A program made the translations under genes and the position numbers. Shown here piece by piece: positions 54,601-64,000 of a stretch of DNA of 64,000 bases; the first letter of the stretch is position 1; each line of letters begins with the position of its first letter. Below the pieces are notes generated by a model. The model worked only from the letters and a program-made list of their open reading frames with translations. It was not told the origin of the DNA and ran no database searches. The stretch is from Patiria pectinifera (lineage: Eukaryota; Echinodermata; Asteroidea; Valvatida; Asterinidae): NCBI GenBank assembly GCA_029964075.1, contig CM057136.1:13752381-13816380 (forward strand), given 5' to 3'.

Positions 54601-57600
54601 TGTCGGTCAGACTCTCCAATAACTGATACTTGAGGTTTCGTTTGAGGGGCGTTTTTGAGACAGCTCCGAAGATGTATGTAATGTGATCTACAGTGGAGAC
54701 TTGCGAGAAACTCGGGCGTTCTGGTAGTGCAAAACATGTATTTTTTTTTCATCAGTAGTGACTTTTGACAAATTTGATACGTGCAGTTTGATAAAGATAT
54801 GGGCATGTATTTCAACTGCCTCAAATTCTGCTTCGTGTGTGGCGTGTATTCGAGCTTATGCGCACCGTTGAGCTATGCTTGGAATCTCCCGGGTCCCATT
54901 GCCAAACTTCCTAAGACTGGATTTGATAGCCTTCTCTACAGCCGCAATGACTTGACAGTGCTTGTCAGGAATGGCTACATGAGAGGAACAATCTCCAAAT
55001 CCAGCCTTGAAACAAGACTCTCTGCTTGTTGACTCTCTATGTCATTATTAAGTACAGCCCGGGTTGATAACCTGCACGTGTAATGCGCATGCAAAGCATT
55101 CATGCAAGGTGAAAGCATTTCGTTGGATTACGCATGACAAGTGTAATCTGCGTTATGGAATTACATGTACATGTATGCTCGTCCAGACAATACTTTTTGT
55201 TTTTTTAAGGCTGTCCTGAGGCAAACGGCATATAATATGATTTTTGGACAAGATTTGATCATATTTATCCGTATGTTTTCTGTTTCTACAGATGCAAGTC
55301 GGGGACATCATTCTGGAAATAAATGGCGAACTCGTCGAGGGCAAAACGACAAAAGAAGGTAAATTATGAAAACCGAGATGTGGAGTTAACGAAGTGTGCT
55401 CTGATGACCGAGATTTTCTGATGTGACGTGACGTGCATGTCTGGCAGGAAATCGCAATTAAGGCGCTGCTTAAACTACCAGCCTGTTGAGTGCCAGCAAT
55501 ACGCCACGGTCGCGGACAGCCTACTTGGTGTGGATAACACCCGAAGACACCTGACCCGTTTTACTGTGAAGTGCAGCTGCTTATTACTCACTGAGTTTGC
55601 CCAAGCCAAGTACTCTAAAGATAGCTTATATGCTAAAGTTTCAGCTGTATATGTACTGTTTATGGGATCCGTGCACAAGTAGCCTTCTGTAACCTTAACT
55701 GTTACAAGATATACATTGCCAACGACGCCCGACGCTCACCAAAAGATGCCACTCGTTTGTGCACATTCGGAATAAAAAATAGTCGTGTGTACATATACAA
55801 AATGTACTTGGCGTGATACATGTTCGTGCGCAATTCAGTACAAGCATGCGTGTTAGTACTCCAGATTGGAATCAAGTTATGTGAATTAACTTGCAAAAAT
55901 GTTCTTTCTCCATCGGTGTTTTCTTGGTATTTTTGCGATGTCTAATCCGATCTGCCAATGCAGTGCACCGCGGCCATGCATAGACTGGTTACCGCATTTC
56001 CATCATGCCTTCTTTGGCCCTTTTGGCATGGCGGGAACCAGTCATCGCTGCATTGAGCATTACGCACATGTTTACATATCGTCACCACAACATCGAATTG
56101 CACACTAGTTATCGCGAAGCGAGCTTGTAAAAACAATGGAGGTTTCTTAAAAAAAAAATAGCGAATGTAAGTCGGCAAACAATAAGTATAAGCATTTTTT
56201 TATGCGAAAGGGTTGTTGAGAAGTGTTTTGTGAAGACAGAAAAGACAACAGGATTTTTTAAAATTTATTTATTCATTTACTATTATTTATATTTTTTGAC
56301 TTGCTGATAAAAATTTTAGGGTTGCGGCCTTAAAATAGGGTCGGGCGGGTAACCGGAAGCAGAAGTAATTTTTTTTGGGGGGCCTAATGTTGGCAAATGT
56401 TGTACATTACCTTTAAAGGGACACGTTCTTGTGCACGTGATCTTGTTTTACTTTTCTCCCGAGGACAATGCTTTGTGTTTCCCTTTGTCCCTGTAATATA
56501 ACACTCTCCTACAGACTAAGCACACGAACCTACTACAGAGGACCGTTTTGAATCAAAAGACCCAACTCCCGAGGACTGAAAGGATCTGTTGTTTTCCTTT
56601 TGTGTGTCGGTCCTCGGGGGGTAGAACACGTATATATGTAAAGCCTGTATGCATATAATTTGTACACGGTTGCCAATTATATTTGCATTATTTCATGCCC
56701 ATGGAACCACACTGACCAGTCACCTGCCAATTGTCCTTGTAGCCTGAGTGGTCAGCAGCTGACCAGAAATGACACCCTGGGTGGTCATCATCCTCCAATG
56801 ACCAATTACATTCCATACATCTGGAGGGTGCGACATGTGTCCTGACTGACAGCCGTACTGACCATTTAGGGTTGCGCTTGAAAAATTTCATTTCACAACT
56901 GTGAAGTGATGTATAGTGTGGGCGGAATCGATACATTTGTTACGCAGATATGTACATTTTATAAAAAGTTTCCCTTTTCTTTTATCCGGTGTGCGGTGTA
57001 AAATCATGTCATGAAAACATTAAATAGAAAGAGCAACTCCAACAACCAAAAAAAATGTTATTTGTTTTTATAACTGTTTTTTTCCCCTCATTTTCCCCAA
57101 GAACAAATTAGGGTAGGGGCTGTCAAAATAGGGTACAGGTACATGGAGGTAGGCTAACCGGAAGCAGAACTATTTTGGGGGCCTTAGCACAACATTTTTC
57201 TGCTAGCATGGTTAACACAGAATGGTGATCATAAGCACAGAATTTTGTGGTAAGCAGAGCCATCAAATTGGGCTCAGTTTTAATGGCACCCATGCAGTGT
57301 AGTCAATTACAAAAATATCTGTAGACCCAAACACATTATAACCAGTCGCTTATGCAGCTTCTCTTAGCTAGGTAATTACACCTGTAAAATATGAGTTTGT
57401 AATAAATTATTCTTGGCATGAGGTAATTCTCAGTAGCTTTTTGCATTAGTCTCAGGGTCATACGGTCCCTTGCTCTATGTTACATGTAACCATCCCAATA
57501 AGCAAGTACATAGGTTCAGCATCTGACTCGTCACAGTATTTTTTTAATTTTTGGCCGGGACGTGAACTGTATGTTCGTAAATGTTCTTCCCTATTCCCAA

Positions 57601-60600
57601 CAGGCTGGCTTCAATTCTTGCCGCAGCATGAGCACTTGACTCGATTTAAATCTAAGTCAACACAATTTGTTAGCATGCTTTTGCTTGTCAACCTCTGCTC
57701 GGATTTCACCCGTTGTGATTTAATCTTCAACCCTTCCTCGTCATTCCAACCCCCCCCCCCCCCACCATTCTAACTTATCCCACCAACAAGCCAACATTGT
57801 CTTAGGTTATATCGGGTTTGCCTTGGCGTAATATATCTGATACAGCAATGCAACTTGAGCGACGGCGACGACGTCACTGCGCTGGTCGGTTGCAGCAGGC
57901 GGTTTAATCACTTGATGCATCTGCCTGATAAATTGGACGTTTTCCTTGGTGGAGTCAGCTTCACTTAACCCGGGGTCTCCCCCTTCCGCGGCTCGGGGAA
58001 GAAGTGGATGAGTGAGAGAATTTCATAAAAAAAAAGGCCGAACAAACGTCATGTTTATTTGTAGTGAGTGTATACATTCATATGCAATCTTTTGGATTTT
58101 GTTGAATTTTTTTTCCCTTATCAGTCGTCATACCTGTATATATGTGCGCGTATTTGAAGGGAGAGTGCAAAATTGAATGAAGCAATAGCTTGGACGAAAT
58201 TAAAATTACAACCAGATGGCGGTCTTTTCGATTTCGAGTGTGAATAAACGCTTGGTGATTGAGCCTGTTTTCATCAAAAATTTTCCTATGAAACATTCAG
58301 TTTACAAAGTACATGTAATTTTTTATGGTCCTTACGGTTTTCATGCCGAATTTAGTGAATTTTTTTTTAATGTCATAGAAGGAGCCCTTTATCAATGTCA
58401 CATTTTGAAATTTGGACAGTTTTATTTACATCCAAAATTGAAGAGAAAAAAAACAGTTGGAGGACCAAAATTTGGAAAGAGGTATTAAAACATTTTAAAA
58501 AAAGATTTTGATTTTAAAACTGTAAAAGTTACCAGTACTGGTACTTGGTAAAATTTGACTAGAACCAATCAAAAAATTCCATGGGATTAAAATTTTGCCC
58601 ATTCCATGTCAATATCGTCCCCTCCCTACTGTCTTTTTGTACCCTCCCATTCGTCTCAACTACATCGCGTTTTCACCCTGATACGCCTATTCAACAAAGC
58701 CAAAATATATTTCCTACCACTAGTGCAATCTCCATGTACATGTAATCCAAGGGCCAATTCCATTGAGCTGCTAAGCACAAACATTTGCTTAGCATGAAAA
58801 GTCTGCCCTGGCAAAAACAGGATTACCAACCAAATGTCCATGTGATGTATATTGCTTGTGATTGGTATTCAGCTGTTAGTTGCTTAGCATGAAAATCACA
58901 TGGAGTTTTGGCTGGTAACCTGCTTTTGTGATAAGCCAGACTATTTTGTGCTAAGCAAATTTGTGTGCTCAGCAGCAGTGTTTTGGACTAACCCTGCCCA
59001 TCTACATGATCTACATGTATATAAGCTTTATATTGATGAGCTTCCCTCCAGGGCGTGCATGCAGGGAGATAGTTGGATATATCACACCATACGTATGTTA
59101 TATCTCTCTTATTGCCCATGGTCATCACCTTGATGGGTGCAATAAAGGCACTAGGCAGTCCCAGGTGATGTCTTGTCATTACACTGATGTGTCAAAAGTG
59201 AGAAAATGGGGATCGGAGACTTGTCTTCGCTTTTGTTGTGTGTCCAGGGAGATGTTTGGAAAGGGGGCATGTGTAGTAATACCGCTAGTTCTGTTTAGTA
59301 TCGAATGATGTTGGTTTTAATTGCACCATTTGTACATCTGCATTGCATACTAATACATGGTGGTAGTCTGTGGCAGAGAAATCTCTACAGTTTTCAGAGT
59401 TTGATTGTTTCAAAGGCCTTTTAAAGGTAGATAAATCAGTCATCATTGGTGCATTTTGTTTTGGTTTGAAGCAATGAAAGTGATCAAATCTAAAGACGGG
59501 TGCTTAAATGACTAACCCGATGAAGGTTTAGCACTGTGAGAAAACAATATTCCAGGATCTCGCTTTCAATTCAAAAGTTGCCGAGTCGTGTTTTGAATTA
59601 TGCCCGAAATCAGCATCCGGAACATTGTCTCATTCAGCTGATTGCAGAGCTGCATTGAATGTCACACACTGATCCGACGAATAATAGCAACCACGAATCC
59701 TTGTTTACGTTGTGTCAACGCTTGCACACACCTATTCACGGATTCGCCCAATTACAAGCCCACTTCTAATGGAAATTTCCAAAAATGCATCACTGGACAC
59801 ATCTTTGGAAATGAACCTCTTTTATTGTTCTCTTCAAAATAAGAGCATGTCAGAAGGAATAATTTCACAGGGAATTTAGCGTCATTAATATCTTCCAAAA
59901 AGTAAGCTTTTCAACAATAATTTGGTCGGTTACTTTTGGATAGCTGCGAATGGTCTACTATAAACTTTTGCAATTATCAAGAATAAATCTACTGATAAAT
60001 GTCAGAAGTTGACCAAAAATTGTGCATGTAGGCCTATAGATATGAACAGAGTTGTACAATTCTGATACCAATAATTCATCGTCGAAATACAGTCCTTATG
60101 TCTGACTGACTTGACAAAAATGTGGAGAATGTAAAGAACAAAACTAAGACTGGTCTAAATGGATTCCAGGCACAAATATTAGAGCTCTTTGATCACTTTT
60201 TGGGAGCGCAGTTGACGGGACACACCACGTGCGTGTACTGGTTTGCACTTATGGCGCCAAGTGCATGTTTGTCCATGTACTGCTTATTTTATTCTGAATT
60301 GTGCACAAACTTGTAGCGTCTTCCCTCGAGCGTTGTCAATGATACGTTTGAATGTCTCTCCCAGTGGTCTCCCCCAACTCCCCTTTGATAACCGTTCAGG
60401 AGTTACTCGTTTCCAGTTTGCATGGCACTAGATTGGCCTACGGGCTTGCATCTTATAATAGCCAAAAACATATCAACTGCAAGCTTTACAAAATGAAAAC
60501 GAATTCTAATCAGCAATCTTTGACAGAAAGACCTCTCCAATCTTGTTTTGTAATCAATCCCGGCCTCTTGTTTCCACATTTCCTCATCCATAATCCTTGG

Positions 60601-61485
60601 TGACATGCAGTGTACATCCATCCTTCTCATATTTCCAAAGTAATTCATCAGTTGTCTTGATCCGCCCTCAAATACCATGCAGCCGTCTTTTTGAGGCCAA
60701 AGGAATACGGTTACAAGTTTCTGGTCAGTTTTGAGTAATTCTAGTCCCATCGTTTTACACAAATTTTGAAAATTTCATACTGTACTTATCAGTGTGTGTG
60801 GTAATATGAATATTATGTGAACACAATGTATTACATTGGCTTGGGTATTGATAGTATTTAAAAAAAAAAATTCAAATTATTTTTGTAATTTAGCAACTTA
60901 AATAGACTTGCAGATGAGCAATTTTGCGTTATTTGCTTTGCAAAATGCAAGTCAATTTTAACTTTTTGTGATACAAAATCTCACAAATTGCTGTACTAAC
61001 ATTTGTTTTGTTCTATTCTCCATGATAAAAAAATGTGGAAGAGTTTGTTGACTTATTGTTACACACATGTATAATGAAGAAGATCATTGTTTCATTTTTG
61101 AGTTTCATAATTTAAAAGTTCTTTATAAGAGTTCTGTATCCATAAAATTTCATACACTACGGTTGAGAAAAGCCTATTCAAAAGACATGTTGTTGCAGTG
61201 ACTTTGTCAGAAAATTTGAACCCGAAAAAACAGGATCGCCTTTCCCACTTGGCCAAATCCTCATCAACAACACCAGCGCATCATTTCATCTTGTCTCCTC
61301 GCATATAAACCCTATCCTCCCAGCACACACACATACATATGCAATCTTCCCTCATGCTTATTACTGATAAGACGATAACTCCCCAGACGTCTTATTCCCG
61401 TTTCTTGTTTCCCCTCCCTCCTTTGCTCCAGTTGTCACCAGTTTGATGCGTTCACCGGACGACCTCATCCTGAAAGTCAAAGAAG
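39698..61485 (+). CDS. PDZ-domain protein, first three coding exons (continues past the window)
   Basis: The exons are 39698..39850, 55292..55358 and 61432..61485. They join in frame as MDEMADGVKTLNLQRALSGG, FGFSLMGGKGTSFPPVICDV, LSNSPASRCEQ|MQVGDIILEI, NGELVEGKTTKE|VVTSLMRS and PDDLILKVKE. This is a whole PDZ domain (GFGFSL carboxylate loop, GDIIL.ING core) starting about 18 residues after the first ATG (CAAACATGG context). The third exon ends in phase 1 and the next exon was not found before 64000. PPVI..D....PA and GDIIL.ING resemble nNOS and syntrophin PDZ domains, but I cannot name the gene. PDZ domains bind C-terminal tails and scaffold membrane complexes. Confidence 0.85.
40613..41971. 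mobile_element. 1.36-kb non-autonomous DNA transposon with CAG...CTG ends
   Basis: It starts CAGTCCTTCATTTTTAAGG and ends AAATGAAGGACTG, a perfect 13-bp inverted repeat. ACTACT is present just outside both ends (40607..40612 and 41972..41977), fitting a 6-bp target duplication. Left subterminal DNA carries GGAGCGC and its complement GCGCTCC several times; right subterminal DNA carries GGAGAGC and GCTCTCC in the same arrangement. No transposase frame is present. CAG/CTG ends suggest hAT kinship, though hAT targets are usually 8 bp. Confidence 0.8.
44026..44404. mobile_element. Harbinger-like MITE, 379 bp, TAA target duplication
   Basis: 33-bp inverted ends: GGCCCCCCAAAAAAGTCTCC GGTTTCTGGTATG on the left and its near-exact complement on the right. 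TAA flanks both sides (44023..44025 and 44405..44407), as expected for PIF/Harbinger insertions (TWA). Related right-end sequences followed by TAA or TTA occur at about 56320..56390 and 57105..57180. Confidence 0.82.
44891..45297. repeat. Array of CTCAATCCAACAGAATCCAAC motifs ending in an inverted copy
   Basis: The motif AATCCAACAG(A)RTCCAAC or part of it occurs at about 44891, 44933, 45009, 45054, 45102, 45202 and 45246..45270 with irregular spacers. The array ends with CTGTTGGATTGAGC at 45284, the complement of GCTCAATCCAACAG. It does not encode a repeat peptide in any open frame. Confidence 0.7.
49417..49440. repeat. TACATG microsatellite
   Basis: ACATGTACATGTACATGTAC: a short palindromic hexamer run. 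TACATGTA or ACATGTACATGTA also occurs many times elsewhere in the window (for example 55163..55176 and 63340). Confidence 0.8.
50433..50818. repeat. Direct tandem duplication, unit about 190 bp
   Basis: Unit 1 (50433..50628) and unit 2 (50629..50818) share TTATAATT...GAATTGCCCAAATC, TACGA.GCTGCTGTTAGC, CAATGCTTCACTTTTTAAAC and CTGCCAATAGCTCATGGTCT in the same order. They differ by scattered changes and a small gap. Unit 2 runs into a C run of about 17 bases. Confidence 0.85.
51240..51520. repeat. Dispersed repeat, copy 1 (other copy 61975..62265)
   Basis: Blocks shared with 61975..62265 in the same order: AAATGAATCCGCCC, GAATTATT, AGAAATAAT.CAATAACTAAA, GTCTCATTCAA.AGTGA and TAGGAAAAT.GCAATTGAAAA. 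A partial third copy lies at 34555..34690. No protein is encoded. Confidence 0.72.
51515..53734. repeat. Region of scattered CCTCCAAAATCCT motifs bounded by ATCATCTTTAACCCTMAC ends
   Basis: The left end is ATCATCTTTAACCCTCAC at 51515 and the right end GTTAGAGTTAAAGATGAT at 53717..53734, inverse copies with two differences. Inside, (A)TCCTCCAAAATCCTC variants occur near 51558, 51602, 51640 (inverted), 53371, 53413, 53477, 53625 and 53661. At 53661..53711 two copies face each other as a hairpin with 21-bp arms, one mismatch. Confidence 0.6.
56320..56390. mobile_element. Harbinger-related MITE end fragment
   Basis: GGGTAACCGGAAGCAGAAGT then TTTTTTTTGGGGGGCC followed by TAA. It has the same G/C-tract end and TWA flank as 44026..44404, with an ACCGGAAGCAGAA stretch where that copy has AACCGGAGAC. 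It is shared with 57105..57180. Confidence 0.6.
56450..56625 (-). repeat. GAGGAC-family dispersed repeat, copy 2
   Basis: The reverse complement matches 11330..11490 block by block. The outer ends both read GAGGAC inward (CCCGAGGACAATGC left, GTCCTCGGGG right), so the element has short inverted ends. Non-coding. Confidence 0.7.
57105..57180. mobile_element. Harbinger-related MITE end fragment
   Basis: AAAATAGGGTACAGG, then GGCTAACCGGAAGCAGAACT, ATTTTGGGGGCC and a TTA flank. It is the same family as 56320..56390. The GCACAACATTTTTCTGC segment that follows belongs to the GCTAAGCA family. Confidence 0.55.
58751..58990. mobile_element. Foldback MITE of GCTGCTAAGCACAAA type
   Basis: The left arm reads GGGCCAATTCCATTGAGCTG, CTAAGCACAAACATTTGCTT and ACAGGATTACCAACCAAATG TCCATGTGA. 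The right arm is its diverged complement (TCACATGGAGTTTTGGCTGG, GTGCTAAGCAAATTTGTGTG). Each arm is about 100 bases. Fragments of the same family occur near 17550..17590 and 57185..57275. Confidence 0.75.
59420..59965. mobile_element. Non-autonomous DNA element, TTAAAGGTA family, copy B
   Basis: It starts TTAAAGGTAGATAAATCAGT and ends TTTTGGATAGCTGCGAATGG TCTACTATA. It aligns through its length with copy A (14966..15510). Copy B is the more diverged at its ends. No coding capacity. Confidence 0.7.
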
Positions 61486-61974
61486 GTAAGTTGAAAGCAC
61501 TCTGCTTATTTTTTTTTTCGTGTGTGTCTTCCTCCTTTTTGTGAGTATTTGATTTGTCTTGTCTGTCTGTTTCAACCTTAGTACAGGACCTCGTCAGCCT
61601 GCTGGAGTATGTCTGCGATTATGTCTGCGGCATTAGATTAGCGCACAAATCGTTGCATGTCTGGCAAACCGAAGATCCATACACGGTGGTGTTTTGGAGA
61701 TGTTATATGCCTGGTCGCTAGGTCTACCGGTACGTGTGTAATTGCAGATCTTGCAACGCTACATGATGCATCCTAATTTGCAGATTCCGTACACATATTG
61801 TACATTCATTTAAAAGTGTCATTTTTTGGTTCAATATTGTGTTAACTCCTATATCATCACCACAACTTCTGCACACTATTCCTTTTAAAGTTCCATACCC
61901 CGTACGCTTCATAAAATTGGTTGTTTTTTTTTCCTTCTTATGAATTTCAGTATAATTTGTATGTTGTGTTGTAA

Positions 61975-62265
61975 TTAAAAAAAAAAACTATTGCGATTTT
62001 GGCCATCTGCAACCTTGGGCATCTGCAATGGCTTTTGTTTTGCACACAAATGAATCCGCCCTGCGAGAGCCGAATTATTGTCCGGCAGTCGATAATTATT
62101 TTGTGAAGAAATAATGCAATAACTAAACGTCGGTGGATTTTTCCTTTGGTGTCTCATTCAATAGTGAATTAACTTTTATGTTGCTAGGAAAATTGCAATT
62201 GAAAATAAGCAATTTTTGGGTGAGGTAAAACGTGAAAATATGGTAGCATTGGGAATCATCTTAAA
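61975..62265. repeat. Dispersed repeat, copy 2 (other copy 51240..51520)
   Basis: It shares ordered blocks with 51240..51520, including CAAATGAATCCGCCC, GAAGAAATAATGCAATAACT and GGGAATCATCTT at the end. Non-coding. Both copies lie in introns of the PDZ gene. Confidence 0.7.
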
Positions 62266-62420
62266 AAACTGGGGGAAAAATATGCTATACAATTATACAG
62301 CTCTTAAAAGGGGAAAGAAGAATGGCGTGAATAGTAAAATCATCTTGCGGGGTGACCTAAACTGAGCCTCGTTATCCAGCACTCGAAAAATACTCCTCAT
62401 TGTCTCCCTTGTTCTCAGTT

Positions 62421-62708
62421 TTTAAAGGTACAGCAGTACACAAATACATGAGTGATTTGAATGCTTCTTGTACTAAAAGAAAGCTTATTAATTGGGCTTT
62501 CATATCCTAGATTTTGAAAGTGCTACATGCAGAACTTCATTAATCAATTGGTCCTGCCATTTGGGTTTCCTAGTTGTTGTTTTTAAACTCACCCTGTATA
62601 GTGTCCACTGAGCTTAAACTTTCACAGGTTAGTTGTTAGATTTTGAGCAGTTTTGTTGCTTCAAAATGAAAAATATCACAAAGACTAATGAACTTACGTA
62701 CCTTTAAA
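62421..62708. mobile_element. Non-autonomous DNA element, TTAAAGGTA family, copy C (288 bp)
   Basis: Perfect 11-bp ends: TTTAAAGGTAC at 62421 and GTACCTTTAAA at 62698. Its right subterminal part (CAGGTTAGTTGTTAGATTTT GAGCAGTTTTGTTGCTTC) is the complement of a block in copy A near 15010..15065, which links the three elements. Confidence 0.75.
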
Positions 62709-64000
62709 GGTTTTGCGTTATTTATAGTCCCATGTTGACCCGGGCCGACTGTACAGCTCCTGGCCATGTCTGTCACCCTTCTTCATATTGCATTTGCATG
62801 GCTGACTAGCTGCGGCAAGCCATGCAGGCAACATTACATGCGCGGCAGTCCCTTTTAACTTTGAGATCTGCCGATCTTGGATGCCATTTTCCCCAGAGTT
62901 GTCACTTCTGCTTTACCTTTTTTGGTGAGATTGTGTTTTTGGAGAGGGATTTAACCAGGGCTGTATTGAGGTTTAGCGTGACCTTTACGTTTTTGCTGAC
63001 ATTATCCACACACAAAAAACCAACAACTGCAAGTCTGTTTCGATCTTAGTCTAGGTACATGCACATGTAAGGGTACATGTTCAGTACAGTGTGGCAAAAA
63101 GATCTGAGTTTTACAAATATTAGATGTCTTTATTTATTGATTAAATTGATTCCCGTCACATCCCTCAACTTCAAATTAAAAAAAAATGCTGTATATTTTA
63201 TGTTGGTATGATGGCAATTCCATTGTCATGGACATTACATTTGGAGGCAGTTTTTTTTAATAATTATTTGTTAATTTGAATCAGAGCTTCAGATTGCTCA
63301 ATTTTTATTTCATAGTTGTAACTTGTACTGGTAGAAAACATGTACATGTAGTATGTTTTTTTGACAAGTCTAAATTAATTAATAAGATATAAACATTACA
63401 AACAAGCGCCATCATGGACATTGCGTTAAGGGAACTTAGATTTCCTGAACACGCGTATTGAAACCCAGAGCCTCTGAATTCAAGTCAGAAAAAAAGCCTG
63501 AATATTATAACGAGGGAGATTCAAGCGTAGGGCATACTGGAAAAAAAATGAAATTTGATCTGGATTTTTATATCCCACTACTTTTTTTCTTCAAGGTTTT
63601 AAACTGGTCGTGTCAGAGGCCAAAGATCGGCAATGAATGAGTTTGTCCTTCACCTTTTTTTATTGGGTCACCTGGATTCGCTCTTGGGGAGCTACCTGTT
63701 TCGCTTCGACTCTTGACATCCACAGAATTAATTTGATTTCGTTTTTTCCAGATTTTGCCAATGTTATGTCCAAATTAATTTGACTTCCAATCCTGATCTG
63801 GCCCCATAAGCTACATTTTGTATTTGAACTCTGAAGCCACGCAACTAGAACAAGAAATCCTGTCGTGGGAAAAGGAAACGCAACTGCGTCTCTGAAAAAT
63901 TCCTATTGTCTCTTTATCCTGACTAGCGACAGCACGTACCCGCAGATGGGAATAATTTTCAGATGTCCTTCGATTGCATCTGTGTAATGACAACCGTCTG

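Larger units (their letters stand above)
39851..55291. other. 15.4-kb first intron of the PDZ gene
   Basis: I found no convincing exon or nested gene. It is AT-rich and dense in non-autonomous transposons and repeats: the 1.36-kb element at 40613..41971, a Harbinger-like MITE at 44026..44404, a CCAACAG array at 44891..45297, duplicated 190-bp units at 50433..50818, and inverted repeats 49799/53370. GC-box-like GCCCCGCCCA pairs near 47097..47130 with TATTTATAAG at 47260 could be a cryptic promoter, but no gene follows. Confidence 0.6.
55359..61431. other. Second intron of the PDZ gene
   Basis: 6.1 kb, AT-rich. It carries the inverted GAGGAC-family copy at 56450..56625, Harbinger-related fragments at 56320..56390 and 57105..57180, a GCTAAGCA-type foldback at 58751..58990 and TTAAAGGTA copy B at 59420..59965. 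A 90-codon open frame at 58216..58488 has no signature and is probably chance. Confidence 0.6.
61486..64000. other. Third intron of the PDZ gene (to window end)
   Basis: I did not find the next exon. An AG at 63751 after a T-rich tract is followed in the needed frame by a stop within a dozen codons, so it is not a coding exon of this gene. The stretch holds dispersed repeat copy 61975..62265 and TTTAAAGGTA copy C at 62421..62708; the remainder is AT-rich without visible features. Confidence 0.55.

Noticed and set aside
54781-55032. 83-codon open frame just upstream of PDZ exon 2
   Set aside because: No recognisable domain and no good splice sites in frame with the PDZ exons.
58216-58488. 90-codon open frame on +
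   Set aside because: No family signature, AT-driven codon content, and it lies in a repeat-rich intron; chance is more likely.
39698-61485. Neuronal nitric oxide synthase or syntrophin
   Set aside because: The PDZ core shares PPVI and GDIIL.NG with nNOS, but PDZ domains vary too little in these spots to name a gene, and no other domain is visible in the window.
63752-63812. Fourth PDZ-gene exon after a T-rich AG
   Set aside because: In the frame required by exon 3 it hits a stop within about a dozen codons and encodes nothing PDZ-adjacent.

Overview
This window looks like nuclear DNA from an animal with intron-rich genes, most likely a marine deuterostome. I favour an echinoderm, perhaps a sea star. 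The reasons are a secreted protease that mixes SRCR, kringle, PAN, F-type lectin and LDLa modules, tRNA-derived SINEs, many short AT-rich inverted-repeat transposons, and TACATGTA-rich microsatellites. No species can be fixed from the sequence alone.

Layout. (1) 28..5908, + strand: the last nine coding exons (1091 codons) of ZSWIM8, the substrate receptor of a cullin-RING ubiquitin ligase. (2) 10769..30968, - strand: a large secreted mosaic serine protease in 26 joined exons plus a probable signal-peptide exon. The 26 exons join in one consistent reading frame of about 1532 residues. Module order is signal peptide, acidic linker, SRCR, kringle, kringle, PAN, PAN, kringle, F-type lectin, LDLa, PAN, LDLa, SRCR, LDLa, SRCR, trypsin. 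The protease domain resembles neurotrypsin, but the module set is far larger than in vertebrate neurotrypsin. (3) 35006..38861, - strand: COX18, a mitochondrial inner-membrane insertase needed to assemble cytochrome c oxidase, in five exons. (4) 39698 to beyond the right edge, + strand: the first three exons of a PDZ-domain gene, with a 15.4-kb first intron. It starts 837 bp from the COX18 start and is divergent to it, so the two probably share a promoter.

The four genes show no functional link. The rest is AT-rich intron and spacer DNA with many non-autonomous DNA transposons: a Harbinger-like MITE with a TAA target duplication, a 1.36-kb element with CAG/CTG ends, three TTTAAAGGTA-type elements, foldback hairpins, and GCTAAGCA elements. 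There are also at least two SINE families and an interstitial TTAGGG block between inverted repeats. The most notable content is the mosaic protease. Its lectin module has lost the canonical fucose-binding histidine, and only one of its three kringles keeps a full lysine-binding site.
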